Shown: one piece after another, positions 1 through 6,058 of the stretch
Numbering within the stretch: position 1 is the stretch's first letter
How the letters are laid out: each line of letters starts with the position of its first letter
Assembly (NCBI GenBank): GCA_011371515.1
Contig: DRQE01000115.1
Coordinates: 1 to 6,267 of the forward strand
Length of the DNA: 6,267 nucleotides
Reading direction: 5' to 3'
Source of the DNA: Deltaproteobacteria bacterium
GTDB taxonomy: Bacteria > Desulfobacterota > GWC2-55-46 > DRQE01
Position numbers and translations under genes: made by a program
The notes under the pieces: model-generated
What the model was told of the DNA's origin: nothing
What the model saw: only the letters and a program-made list of their open reading frames with translations
Databases searched by the model: none

Positions 1-1218
1 GCGGTAACCGATATGACCCTTGCCTTCTTTATAACCGCCTCTCTGCTGTCTTTCTACCTTGCAGCAGAAGAGGGGGCAAGGTGGGGTGCCACAGGGTTCT
101 GGGTCATGTCTGCCCTTGCGGTACTCACCAAAGGGGCTATAGGTATAGTCTTTCCCTTTATAATAGTCATCATATATCTTTTTAGCACAAAAAATACGGG
201 CTTTTTGAAGAGTCTTTTCAGCCCCTTGAACATTCTTCTATTCTTTTTAATCACGCTGCCGTGGTTCAGCGCCATACTGTATGTAAGAGGATGGGAGTTT
301 GTGGATGCCTTCATAATAAAGCACCACATAAAACGCTACACAGGAACCATATCTGGCCACAGCGGGCCATTCTATTACTATATTGTGGTACTACTTGTAG
401 GGTTCTTCCCGTGGGTGGCTTTTCTTCCGGCAGCCCTCAGGAAGGCATGGCAGGAACTGAGGGATGAGGGAAGGGGGCTTATGGTCTTTTCAGGTGTGTG
501 GTTTCTGTTTGTGGTGGTGTTTTTCTCCTTTTCGGGAACGAAGCTGCCGAACTACATATTCCCATCTTTTCCTGCAGCTGCCATACTCACTGGCACTGTG
601 CTTTCAGAGGAAAGGCTTAAGGGCTCTTTCAGGGCTCTTACCGCAGGGGCGGTCATTGCAGGCCTTATTGTAGCGGCACTTCCCAGTTTTATAAAGATAG
701 AGGGTGAACCCCAGTTTCCAGCTTACTACTTCTATGTGCTCGGTGGCATGATCGCACTTGTTGGGCTTTTTTCAGCACTTGGCCAGCGCCAGCGTGAGCT
801 TGCCTTTGGCTCTATGCTTCTGGTGGTGCTATCCATGATTGTCTTCATAAGGGTTTATGTCATGCCACCTGTAAATGTCTACATGCAGCTCGAGCTTTAC
901 CAGTATGCCCGTTTTTCGAAGGAACTTAAAGAGCCCCACAGGCTCGTAACCTATTCGCTTAACTATCCGAGTGTGGTATTCTATTCACAACGGCAGATAG
1001 TAAAGACAGGCCGCAAGACCAGAGAGGCACTCAAGGAGCTTGCCCGCAGGGAACCCATAGTAGTGATAACACGAAAAAAGAGCCTTCCCGAGCTTGAGGA
1101 TATTAAGGAACTTAAACTTCTTAAGAAGGGTAAAAGATTTGCAGTGCTTGTGAATTTTGACATAGGAGACAATAAAAATGAGTTCATCACACCTTCTGAG
1201 CCGAAAAAGAAAGGATGA
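1..1218 (+). CDS. ArnT-like family 39 membrane glycosyltransferase, 5' truncated by window edge
   Basis: The reading frame is open from base 1 (first residues AVTDMTLAFF) to TGA at 1216-1218, giving 405 visible residues; the true start is upstream. The family (GT39/PMT_2, related to ArnT and protein O-mannosyltransferases) moves a sugar from a polyprenyl-phosphate carrier to lipid or protein on the outer face of the inner membrane. About nine hydrophobic segments span roughly the first 290 residues. Family-typical motifs, numbered from the first visible codon, are LTKG (42-45), TLPW (85-88), a GPFYYY...FFPW stretch (about 122-137) and SGTKLPNY (178-185) followed by a Pro-rich membrane helix. 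The last 110 or so residues are soluble and include PSVVFYSQR, as is common in ArnT-like proteins. The N-terminal part with the first periplasmic loop and its acidic catalytic residues is not visible, so activity cannot be judged. The donor and acceptor are unknown; a role in lipid A or glycan modification is only inferred. The gene converges on the mutS-xerD operon. Confidence 0.88.
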   Translation, partial: AVTDMTLAFFITASLLSFYLAAEEGARWGATGFWVMSALAVLTKGAIGIVFPFIIVIIYLFSTKNTGFLKSLFSPLNILLFFLITLPWFSAILYVRGWEFVDAFIIKHHIKRYTGTISGHSGPFYYYIVVLLVGFFPWVAFLPAALRKAWQELRDEGRGLMVFSGVWFLFVVVFFSFSGTKLPNYIFPSFPAAAILTGTVLSEERLKGSFRALTAGAVIAGLIVAALPSFIKIEGEPQFPAYYFYVLGGMIALVGLFSALGQRQRELAFGSMLLVVLSMIVFIRVYVMPPVNVYMQLELYQYARFSKELKEPHRLVTYSLNYPSVVFYSQRQIVKTGRKTREALKELARREPIVVITRKKSLPELEDIKELKLLKKGKRFAVLVNFDIGDNKNEFITPSEPKKKG

Positions 1219-1222
1219 ACTC

Positions 1223-1246
1223 TGCCCATGGTAATGCCACAGGGCA
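1223..1246 (+). other. Small inverted repeat just after the glycosyltransferase stop codon
   Basis: TGCCC (1223-1227) pairs with GGGCA (1242-1246). Inside it TGG pairs with CCA around a 5-nt loop, with a small internal bulge. The hairpin starts 4 nt after the TGA of the glycosyltransferase gene. It could slow or end transcription from the left or protect the mRNA 3' end. No T-tract follows (ATATAGTGTG), so it is not a convincing intrinsic terminator. Confidence 0.3.
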
Positions 1247-1290
1247 ATATAGTGTGCTTCCTTAACCATCCCTAACTCACCCAATTACAT

Positions 1291-1318
1291 TTGTCCCATA
1301 AGATATATTATGTCAAAT
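1291..1318 (+). other. dif: dif-like XerC/XerD recombination site
   Basis: This 28-bp element has the canonical dif layout. The left arm is TTGTCCCATAA (1291-1301), the centre GATATA (1302-1307) and the right arm TTATGTCAAAT (1308-1318). Against E. coli dif as I recall it, the right (XerD) arm TTATGTTAAAT matches at 10 of 11 positions. The left (XerC) arm shares the inner CATAA and diverges outside it, which is the usual pattern. The inner parts CATAA and TTATG form the expected dyad around a 6-bp spacer. The site is intergenic, 72 bp from the stop codon of xerD, with its XerD arm on the xerD side. In the known system XerC and XerD bind the arms and resolve chromosome dimers at the septum when activated by FtsK. 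An Xer-dependent attachment site of an integrated element is the main alternative. The match is by eye; no search was run. Confidence 0.82.
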
Positions 1319-1371
1319 TAAAAGGGAGCCAACGGGAGCATGCTGATAAACAAAATAAAACTCCCGCTCCC
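1315..1371 (-). terminator. Intrinsic terminator of the mutS-amidase-glnD-xerD operon
   Basis: Read on the minus strand, GGGAG+CGGGAG (1371-1361) pairs with CTCCCG (1338-1333) and CTCCC (1328-1324). This gives an 11-bp GC-rich stem interrupted by a 4-nt bulge (TTGG) on the 3' side, with an AT-rich loop of about 22 nt. A T-rich tract, TTTTAATTT, follows directly at 1323-1315. The stem begins 19 nt beyond the xerD stop codon. The loop is longer than usual, but stem plus T-tract in the right orientation is convincing. On the plus strand no T-tract follows, so it acts in one direction only. The T-tract overlaps the last 4 bp of the dif-like site. Confidence 0.8.
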
Positions 1372-1390
1372 CCTGTCAGACATTATCCCT

Positions 1391-2290
1391 CTATCCTCTG
1401 GGATGGTGTTTACGGTGGATACGCTTTAGTCTTTCCCTTTCCACATGGGTGTAGACCTGTGTTGTGGAAATATCTGCATGGCCCAGAAGCTCCTGTAGTG
1501 CTCGAAGGTCTGCACCGCGCTCAAGAAGATGGGTTGCAAAGCTGTGGCGTAGTATGTGAGGCCTTATCTTGTGTGCAGGAATACCAGCCCTCGGAGCATA
1601 GCCCTTAAGCATGGTCCAGAAGTTCTGCCGTGTCATACCACCACCACGGCTGGTTACGAAGAGATAGCGGCTTTCCCTCTTGCCCAGAATACGGGGGCGT
1701 CCCTCTTCGATATAGCGGCGCAGGTACTTTATTGCCACCTCACCAACAGGCACGAGCCGTTCCTTCATCCGCTTGCCAAATACCCTTATGACTCCTGTGG
1801 AAAGATCCACGTCATCAACCCTCAAGCCTATAAGCTCTGAAACCCTCACACCTGTTGCATAGAGAAGCTCAACCATCGCACGGTTCCTCAACCCCACAGG
1901 ACTCGATGGCAGGATACTCTCAAGAAGCCTTTCCACCTCATCGAGGCTCAGATAGTCTGGTATCTTTCTGTTGAATGAGGGAAGCTCAACCAGCTCACAG
2001 GGCGAACGCTCCAGAACACCCTGCCTCTGAAGATACCTGTAAAGCCCCCTTACGGCTATAAGCGCCCGCGCTGTGGAACGCCGCGAAAGCCCAGACTTCT
2101 CAAGAGCCACAAGAAATCCTGTAACATCCCCTGAAGTTACCTTAAGAAGAGAAAGCCCAGCTGCAGAAAGAAATCTCATAAATTTCCTTAAGTCTCTACT
2201 GTAAGCCTCTATAGTCTTTGGGGAAAGCCCTTTCTCTACAGATATAAAGTCGAGGAATGCCCTTATAAGTTCTTCACCGTCCTGTTTCAT
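1391..2290 (-). CDS. xerD: Site-specific tyrosine recombinase XerD
   Basis: A complete 299-residue tyrosine recombinase, the usual XerC/XerD length (E. coli XerD is 298). With XerC it forms the tetramer that recombines dif sites to turn chromosome dimers into monomers, under FtsK control at the septum. An N-terminal SAM-like core-binding domain (about 1-90) precedes the catalytic domain (about 108-290). All catalytic residues are visible: R149 in TGVRVSEL, K173 in FGKRMKER, H245 and R248 in HILRHSFATHLL, H271 in LLGHADISTT and the nucleophile Y280 in QVYTHV. Each lies one position after the E. coli XerD equivalent, and the MKQD start also matches E. coli XerD, so XerD is favoured over XerC. 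The ATG at 2290 lies inside glnD (17-nt overlap) and is preceded by GAGGTG. No xerC is seen in the window. Downstream lie the operon terminator and a dif-like site that is the presumed substrate. Confidence 0.95.
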   Translation of the reverse strand: MKQDGEELIRAFLDFISVEKGLSPKTIEAYSRDLRKFMRFLSAAGLSLLKVTSGDVTGFLVALEKSGLSRRSTARALIAVRGLYRYLQRQGVLERSPCELVELPSFNRKIPDYLSLDEVERLLESILPSSPVGLRNRAMVELLYATGVRVSELIGLRVDDVDLSTGVIRVFGKRMKERLVPVGEVAIKYLRRYIEEGRPRILGKRESRYLFVTSRGGGMTRQNFWTMLKGYAPRAGIPAHKIRPHILRHSFATHLLERGADLRALQELLGHADISTTQVYTHVERERLKRIHRKHHPRG

Positions 2291-4910
2291 CCCCTGTGAG
2301 CACCTCGTAGAGGGTATCTTTTATAAGGGTTATCTTCTTCTCGTCGGTTATCTTCTGGCCGAATATGTCACGCACATAGAATATATCCGCTGCCTCGTCT
2401 CCACGGGTGGATATTTTTGCCACATAGATGAAAAGACTGAGCTGTGTCAGGGTATGGCTTATGTCGTAAAGAAGCCCTATCCTGTCTTGGGTGCGAATGT
2501 CTATGATTGTGAAGACATCGGACACATTGTTGTCCACCTCTATACGGGTTGGCACAGGTGGTTTCTCTTTTCTATCGAGTATGGAGGGGCGGCGGCACTT
2601 CTCGGTAACGAGCCTTTCCACATGGAGCCTGCCACTTATCGCCTCCATAAGTTCTTCCTCTATCCGCTTAAGTTTGGAGCCATCGGTAAGAAGCCCTCCG
2701 TAGGCGTTGTTTACCTGCAGTACATCGAGGGCTATACCATTGCGCAGGGTGTTTATCTGTGCGCCCAGTATGTTCACAGAGTTTGCGCTCAATATGCCGG
2801 TAATCATGGAGAAAAGCCCGTGTATATCATAGGTGGCTATGACGAGCTCCGTGTACTCCCTCTCTTCTACCTGTTCCACATCCATGATGCAGGGTGAGCC
2901 ATCGAGGCGTTTCACCACCTTCATGTGCTTTGCAATCTTCTCTGGCGAGTTTGCAAGAAAATATCGGGGAGGAAGAAGCCTGAAGTACTCTGCCACCTCA
3001 TCGGGCGATGCCCATGTAGCCTGCTCTTCCACCTTCTTTCTTACAGAGGCTATCCTCTTGCGGTGATCCTCTGGCTCAAAGCTGCCGCGTTCTATGACCT
3101 TAAGAGCCTCGAAATAAAGCTCCTGAAAGAGGGCACCCTTCCACTGGTTCCACACATCTGGACCCACCGCCCTTATATCGGCAAAGGTGAGAAGATAGAG
3201 AAGGTTGAGCCTTTCTGGGTCCACAATCCTTCGGGCAAACTCTATAACCAGCTTTTCGTCGTGAATGTCTCTATGCTGGGCTGTATCGGCAAGTATAAGG
3301 TGCTCTCTGACCAGAAACCTTACCGTATCTTCAGCCTCCTCGTCTATGCCGAGCCTTTCTGCAACCTTGGGCACAAGCTCTGCACCCTTTATTGCATGGG
3401 GCCTTCCGAGGGCTTTGCCAGCATCGTGCAGAAGCACTGCAAGGTAAAGCGGCATGGGGTCTTTAAGCTCTGAAAGTAGCCTGCAAAGGAGCGGAAACTC
3501 CTCTCTGTATCTTTCCTTGAGTCCGTCGAGCTCTCTTATGGCAAGAAGCGTATGGGTATCCACCGTGTATATGTGGTAAAGATCATGCTGTACCTTACAC
3601 CTTATGGCACCAAACTCTGGTATGTAACGGCCCAGCACACCGAGCCTGTGCATCTCCTGAAGCGTGGGGTAGACCTCCCCTCCCCTCAGTATGTTGAGAA
3701 AACTCTCTGCCATCTCGGGTGAACTTTTAAGCTCGTCCACCACATGGAGGTTTGCCAGCACAAGGTCTCTAAGACTCTGGTGAAGCTCTACCCCGTGCTT
3801 CTGGCTATACTCGAAGACCTTCATTATTGCCACAGGCTCTCTTTCGAACAGATGAGTATCTTCCGTAAAGAGAAAGCCATCGGTTATGTAAAAGTTCTGG
3901 TCAACAGGCTTCTTCTGGGCTGCACCCTTTGTGATATTGGACTTTCTGTCCAGTGTTCGCATGAGTATGCGCTCTGAGACCTCCTTTATCGTGGTTGCCA
4001 TCTCGTAGTATTTGCGCATGAATGCCTCTACAGACAGCTCATGATGGGTATCTTTGAAACCAAGAAGTGGGGCGATACGCTCCTGATGGTCGAAGGAGAG
4101 CTGGTCGGTCTTTCTGCCTGTCTCGAAGTGCAGTTCGTTTCTTATCCAGTTAAGCATATCGATCGCTCTCGTGAGGGCTCTCTCCTCACGCTCGGAAATA
4201 AGCCCCTGTTCTTTCGGCACAAAGGGTGTCTTGAGTTTAGCCCTCACGACCCACGAGGCCGTGTGTATGTCTCTTAGCCCTCCCTCACCTTCCTTCACAT
4301 TGGGTTCGAGTATGAAGACAGACCCACCGTAACGGATGTGGCGCTGTCTTCTCTCCTCAAGTTTGTCCTCTATGAATCTTTTAAGCCCTCTGCCGCTGAA
4401 AAGCTCCTTTTCAACCTTCTTTAGAAACCTCTCGAACAGCTCCCTATCGCCCCACAGATGGCGTGCATCCAGAAGGGCAGTCTGGGTTTTGGTATCTTCC
4501 GTTGCCACCTCTATGCACTCCTCTGTGGTCCTTATGCTGAAGCCCACATCCATTCCGCTGTCCCACAGAAGGTAGAGTATCTTCTGGGTAAGAGCCTCGA
4601 GTTCAGGGGTTATCTTCTTTTCATAGAGTATCATAAGGTCTATGTCTGACCTTATGTTCAGCTCCCTTCTGCCGTATCCACCGAGGGCAACCACCGCATA
4701 CTTCTGCCCCACCCCGTGTTCCAAAGAAAGTTTTTCAAAAAGCCCCTTGAGGGTGGCATCCACGAGGGCTGTAAACTCGGTGGTAATCTCCATCCCGCTC
4801 GTTCGCCTGCGGTGTCTTTCCTTAAGCTCAAGCTCCTTTTTTCGCAGATATTCCTTCAGTGCCTGCGCAGGGCCCTGCGGGGCATTCAGTATGGACTGTA
4901 TGCCTTCCAT
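2274..4910 (-). CDS. glnD: Bifunctional PII uridylyltransferase/uridylyl-removing enzyme GlnD
   Basis: A complete 878-residue GlnD (E. coli 890). It senses glutamine and adds UMP to, or removes it from, PII proteins (GlnB/GlnK), thereby controlling glutamine synthetase and nitrogen regulation in the cytoplasm. The nucleotidyltransferase domain carries GGYGRREL (77-84) and SDIDL (88-92), with metal-binding D89 and D91. The GlnD-specific segment NVKEGEGGLRD (204-214) follows. The HD hydrolase domain, which removes UMP, shows HIYTVDTH (446-453), LLHDAGK (493-499, H495/D496), a further His at 505 and REHLILADTAQHRDI (535-549). Two C-terminal ACT domains, the glutamine sensors, occupy about 688-765 and 798-875, the second including DRIGLLYDI and AKIST. 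All domains look intact, so both activities are expected. The ATG at 4910 shares one base with the amidase stop (TGATG) and has GGAGAG 8 nt upstream. The 3' end overlaps xerD. No PII or glutamine synthetase gene is present here. Confidence 0.96.
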   Translation of the reverse strand: MEGIQSILNAPQGPAQALKEYLRKKELELKERHRRRTSGMEITTEFTALVDATLKGLFEKLSLEHGVGQKYAVVALGGYGRRELNIRSDIDLMILYEKKITPELEALTQKILYLLWDSGMDVGFSIRTTEECIEVATEDTKTQTALLDARHLWGDRELFERFLKKVEKELFSGRGLKRFIEDKLEERRQRHIRYGGSVFILEPNVKEGEGGLRDIHTASWVVRAKLKTPFVPKEQGLISEREERALTRAIDMLNWIRNELHFETGRKTDQLSFDHQERIAPLLGFKDTHHELSVEAFMRKYYEMATTIKEVSERILMRTLDRKSNITKGAAQKKPVDQNFYITDGFLFTEDTHLFEREPVAIMKVFEYSQKHGVELHQSLRDLVLANLHVVDELKSSPEMAESFLNILRGGEVYPTLQEMHRLGVLGRYIPEFGAIRCKVQHDLYHIYTVDTHTLLAIRELDGLKERYREEFPLLCRLLSELKDPMPLYLAVLLHDAGKALGRPHAIKGAELVPKVAERLGIDEEAEDTVRFLVREHLILADTAQHRDIHDEKLVIEFARRIVDPERLNLLYLLTFADIRAVGPDVWNQWKGALFQELYFEALKVIERGSFEPEDHRKRIASVRKKVEEQATWASPDEVAEYFRLLPPRYFLANSPEKIAKHMKVVKRLDGSPCIMDVEQVEEREYTELVIATYDIHGLFSMITGILSANSVNILGAQINTLRNGIALDVLQVNNAYGGLLTDGSKLKRIEEELMEAISGRLHVERLVTEKCRRPSILDRKEKPPVPTRIEVDNNVSDVFTIIDIRTQDRIGLLYDISHTLTQLSLFIYVAKISTRGDEAADIFYVRDIFGQKITDEKKITLIKDTLYEVLTGDETGR
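2301..2306 (-). promoter_or_regulatory. Ribosome binding site of xerD inside glnD
   Basis: GAGGTG, complementary to the 16S rRNA 3' end, lies 10 nt before the xerD ATG and within the last codons of glnD. It supports the start at 2290 and an overlapping, coupled arrangement. Confidence 0.6.
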
Positions 4911-6058
4911 CAGGTCTTCTCTCCGTTCAGGTATCTTATTATACCATCTGCTATGCCACGGGCAATCTCACGCAGGTAGGCAGAATTACGCAGCCTCTTT
5001 TCATCCCTCGGGTTGGTTATGAAGGATACCTCCACAAGGATACTTGGCATATCACAGTTTACGAGCACATAGAAGAGGGCACCCTTTATGCCGTTACTCT
5101 TTACATCCCTGTAGCGGCTTTTGAGGCGTCCTGCAAGGCTTTCCTGCACGAGAGAGGCAAGGCGGATGGATTCCTGCTGGTTGCCGCTTCGCTCGAGGTC
5201 TTTTATTATGTACTGCAGTATCTCTGTGGTCTCGCTTGCTGTGGTGGCGTTCTCCCTTGCGGCAACCCGCAGTGCCTCTTCATCCTGTGTTGACCCAAGG
5301 TAATAGGTTTCAACCCCTTGGGCGGTCCTCTTGTAGCTTGCGTTTACATGGACGGATACGAATATATCTGCATCAACACTGTTGGCTATGGCAGTCCTCT
5401 CATCGAGTGCTATGTACACATCTCTATCCCTCGTGAGCACTATCTTTGAAGACTTAAGCCTCTTTCTCAACTCCCATTTTAGCAGTTTTGAGACCTTAAG
5501 GGTTACATCCTTCTCCTTAAGCCCCCTTCTGCCTATAGCCCCCGGGTCTTTTCCGCCATGTCCCGGGTCTATAACTATAACGAGCCCCCTGTGCCTCTTG
5601 CCGGCACGATGCGCCTTGAGGGTCTCCTTTCTCGATGGCTTCCCCTCTCCCCTTACATCTATGACTATCCTGTGTGGGTTGAAAAGATGAAACACCTTGT
5701 AGGAGGCTATACTCTTTATGTCCAGAACCACCCTTACGGTGTCCTTGTTGTACTGGCCCACCCTTGCCCTCATAAGAAGCCCGTCATCTATGGGCACCAC
5801 CTTCTTTATACCGTTCTTGAGGGCAGCCCCTTTTATGTCCACATACAGCCTCGGTGGCTTGCCTATGGAAGGGTCTTTCCGAAGGAGCCTGTAGGTGTAA
5901 GAGGGCTTTCTGTCGAGGTCTACAACAACCCTCGTGTAATTCTTCGAAGACCAGTACCTTACACCCTTCACATGCACCACCGCAGAGGCAAGCCCTGCCG
6001 AAAGGAGCACACAGAGGGTTACAAAAACCGATATTAAGACTTTAACTCTTACCTTCAT
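4910..6058 (-). CDS. amiC: Exported N-acetylmuramoyl-L-alanine amidase (AmiC type, AMIN + Amidase_3)
   Basis: Zinc-dependent amidase that cuts the bond between N-acetylmuramic acid and L-Ala of the stem peptide, used for septal peptidoglycan splitting in the periplasm. From ATG 6058 it has 382 residues. The signal peptide has an n-region MKVRVK, a hydrophobic core, and probable cleavage after ASA at residue 26. An AMIN domain, known in E. coli AmiC for septal/peptidoglycan targeting, follows (about 27-137). A basic linker (about 138-158) leads to the Amidase_3 domain. Zinc ligands are H167 (IDPGHGGKDPGA), E182 (LKEKDV) and H237 (SVHVNAS), with catalytic E343 (ILVEVSFITNP). Residues of about 267-305 form a helical insertion in the position where AmiA/B/C-type enzymes carry a regulatory helix. 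A TTG at 6082 would add 8 polar residues; ATG 6058 is preferred for the cleaner signal peptide, although neither start has a strong ribosome binding site. The start overlaps mutS by 17 nt. No EnvC/NlpD-type activator is visible. The symbol is by domain architecture, not proven orthology. Confidence 0.9.
   Translation of the reverse strand: MKVRVKVLISVFVTLCVLLSAGLASAVVHVKGVRYWSSKNYTRVVVDLDRKPSYTYRLLRKDPSIGKPPRLYVDIKGAALKNGIKKVVPIDDGLLMRARVGQYNKDTVRVVLDIKSIASYKVFHLFNPHRIVIDVRGEGKPSRKETLKAHRAGKRHRGLVIVIDPGHGGKDPGAIGRRGLKEKDVTLKVSKLLKWELRKRLKSSKIVLTRDRDVYIALDERTAIANSVDADIFVSVHVNASYKRTAQGVETYYLGSTQDEEALRVAARENATTASETTEILQYIIKDLERSGNQQESIRLASLVQESLAGRLKSRYRDVKSNGIKGALFYVLVNCDMPSILVEVSFITNPRDEKRLRNSAYLREIARGIADGIIRYLNGEKT
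4919..4924 (-). promoter_or_regulatory. Ribosome binding site of glnD inside the amidase gene
   Basis: GGAGAG lies 8 nt before the glnD ATG, within the last codons of the amidase gene. It fixes the glnD start at 4910 and fits the TGATG stop-start junction. Confidence 0.6.

Noticed and set aside
981..1284. Minus-strand frames of 88 and 99 codons opposite the glycosyltransferase 3' end
   Set aside because: They overlap the real coding sequence on the other strand, lie beyond the operon terminator and have no promoter or family signature.
1310..1315. TTGACA on the minus strand, resembling a sigma-70 -35 box
   Set aside because: It is part of the XerD arm of the dif-like site. No good -10 box lies 16-18 nt downstream, and it would drive transcription antisense into the glycosyltransferase gene.
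1324..1371. The same hairpin as a terminator for the rightward glycosyltransferase transcript
   Set aside because: On the plus strand the stem is followed by CCTGTCAGAC, not a T-tract, so it supports termination of the leftward operon only.
1291..1608. Plus-strand frame of 105 codons beginning with TTG
   Set aside because: It starts within the dif-like site, runs through the terminator hairpin and lies antisense to xerD. No ribosome binding site or recognisable protein features.
1391..2290. Integrase of a mobile element instead of housekeeping XerD
   Set aside because: Length, catalytic spacing and the N-terminus match housekeeping XerD, the gene is coupled to glnD, and no other mobile-element genes or flanking repeats are visible.
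2454..2897. Plus-strand frame of 147 codons
   Set aside because: Entirely antisense to the ACT-domain part of glnD, which is clearly the real gene. It arises from codon bias on the opposite strand.
2925..3473. Plus-strand frame of 182 codons
   Set aside because: Antisense to the HD-domain region of glnD, with no ribosome binding site and no recognisable domain.
5558..6037. Plus-strand frame of 159 codons
   Set aside because: Antisense to the AMIN half of the amidase gene, whose domain order and signal peptide are convincing.
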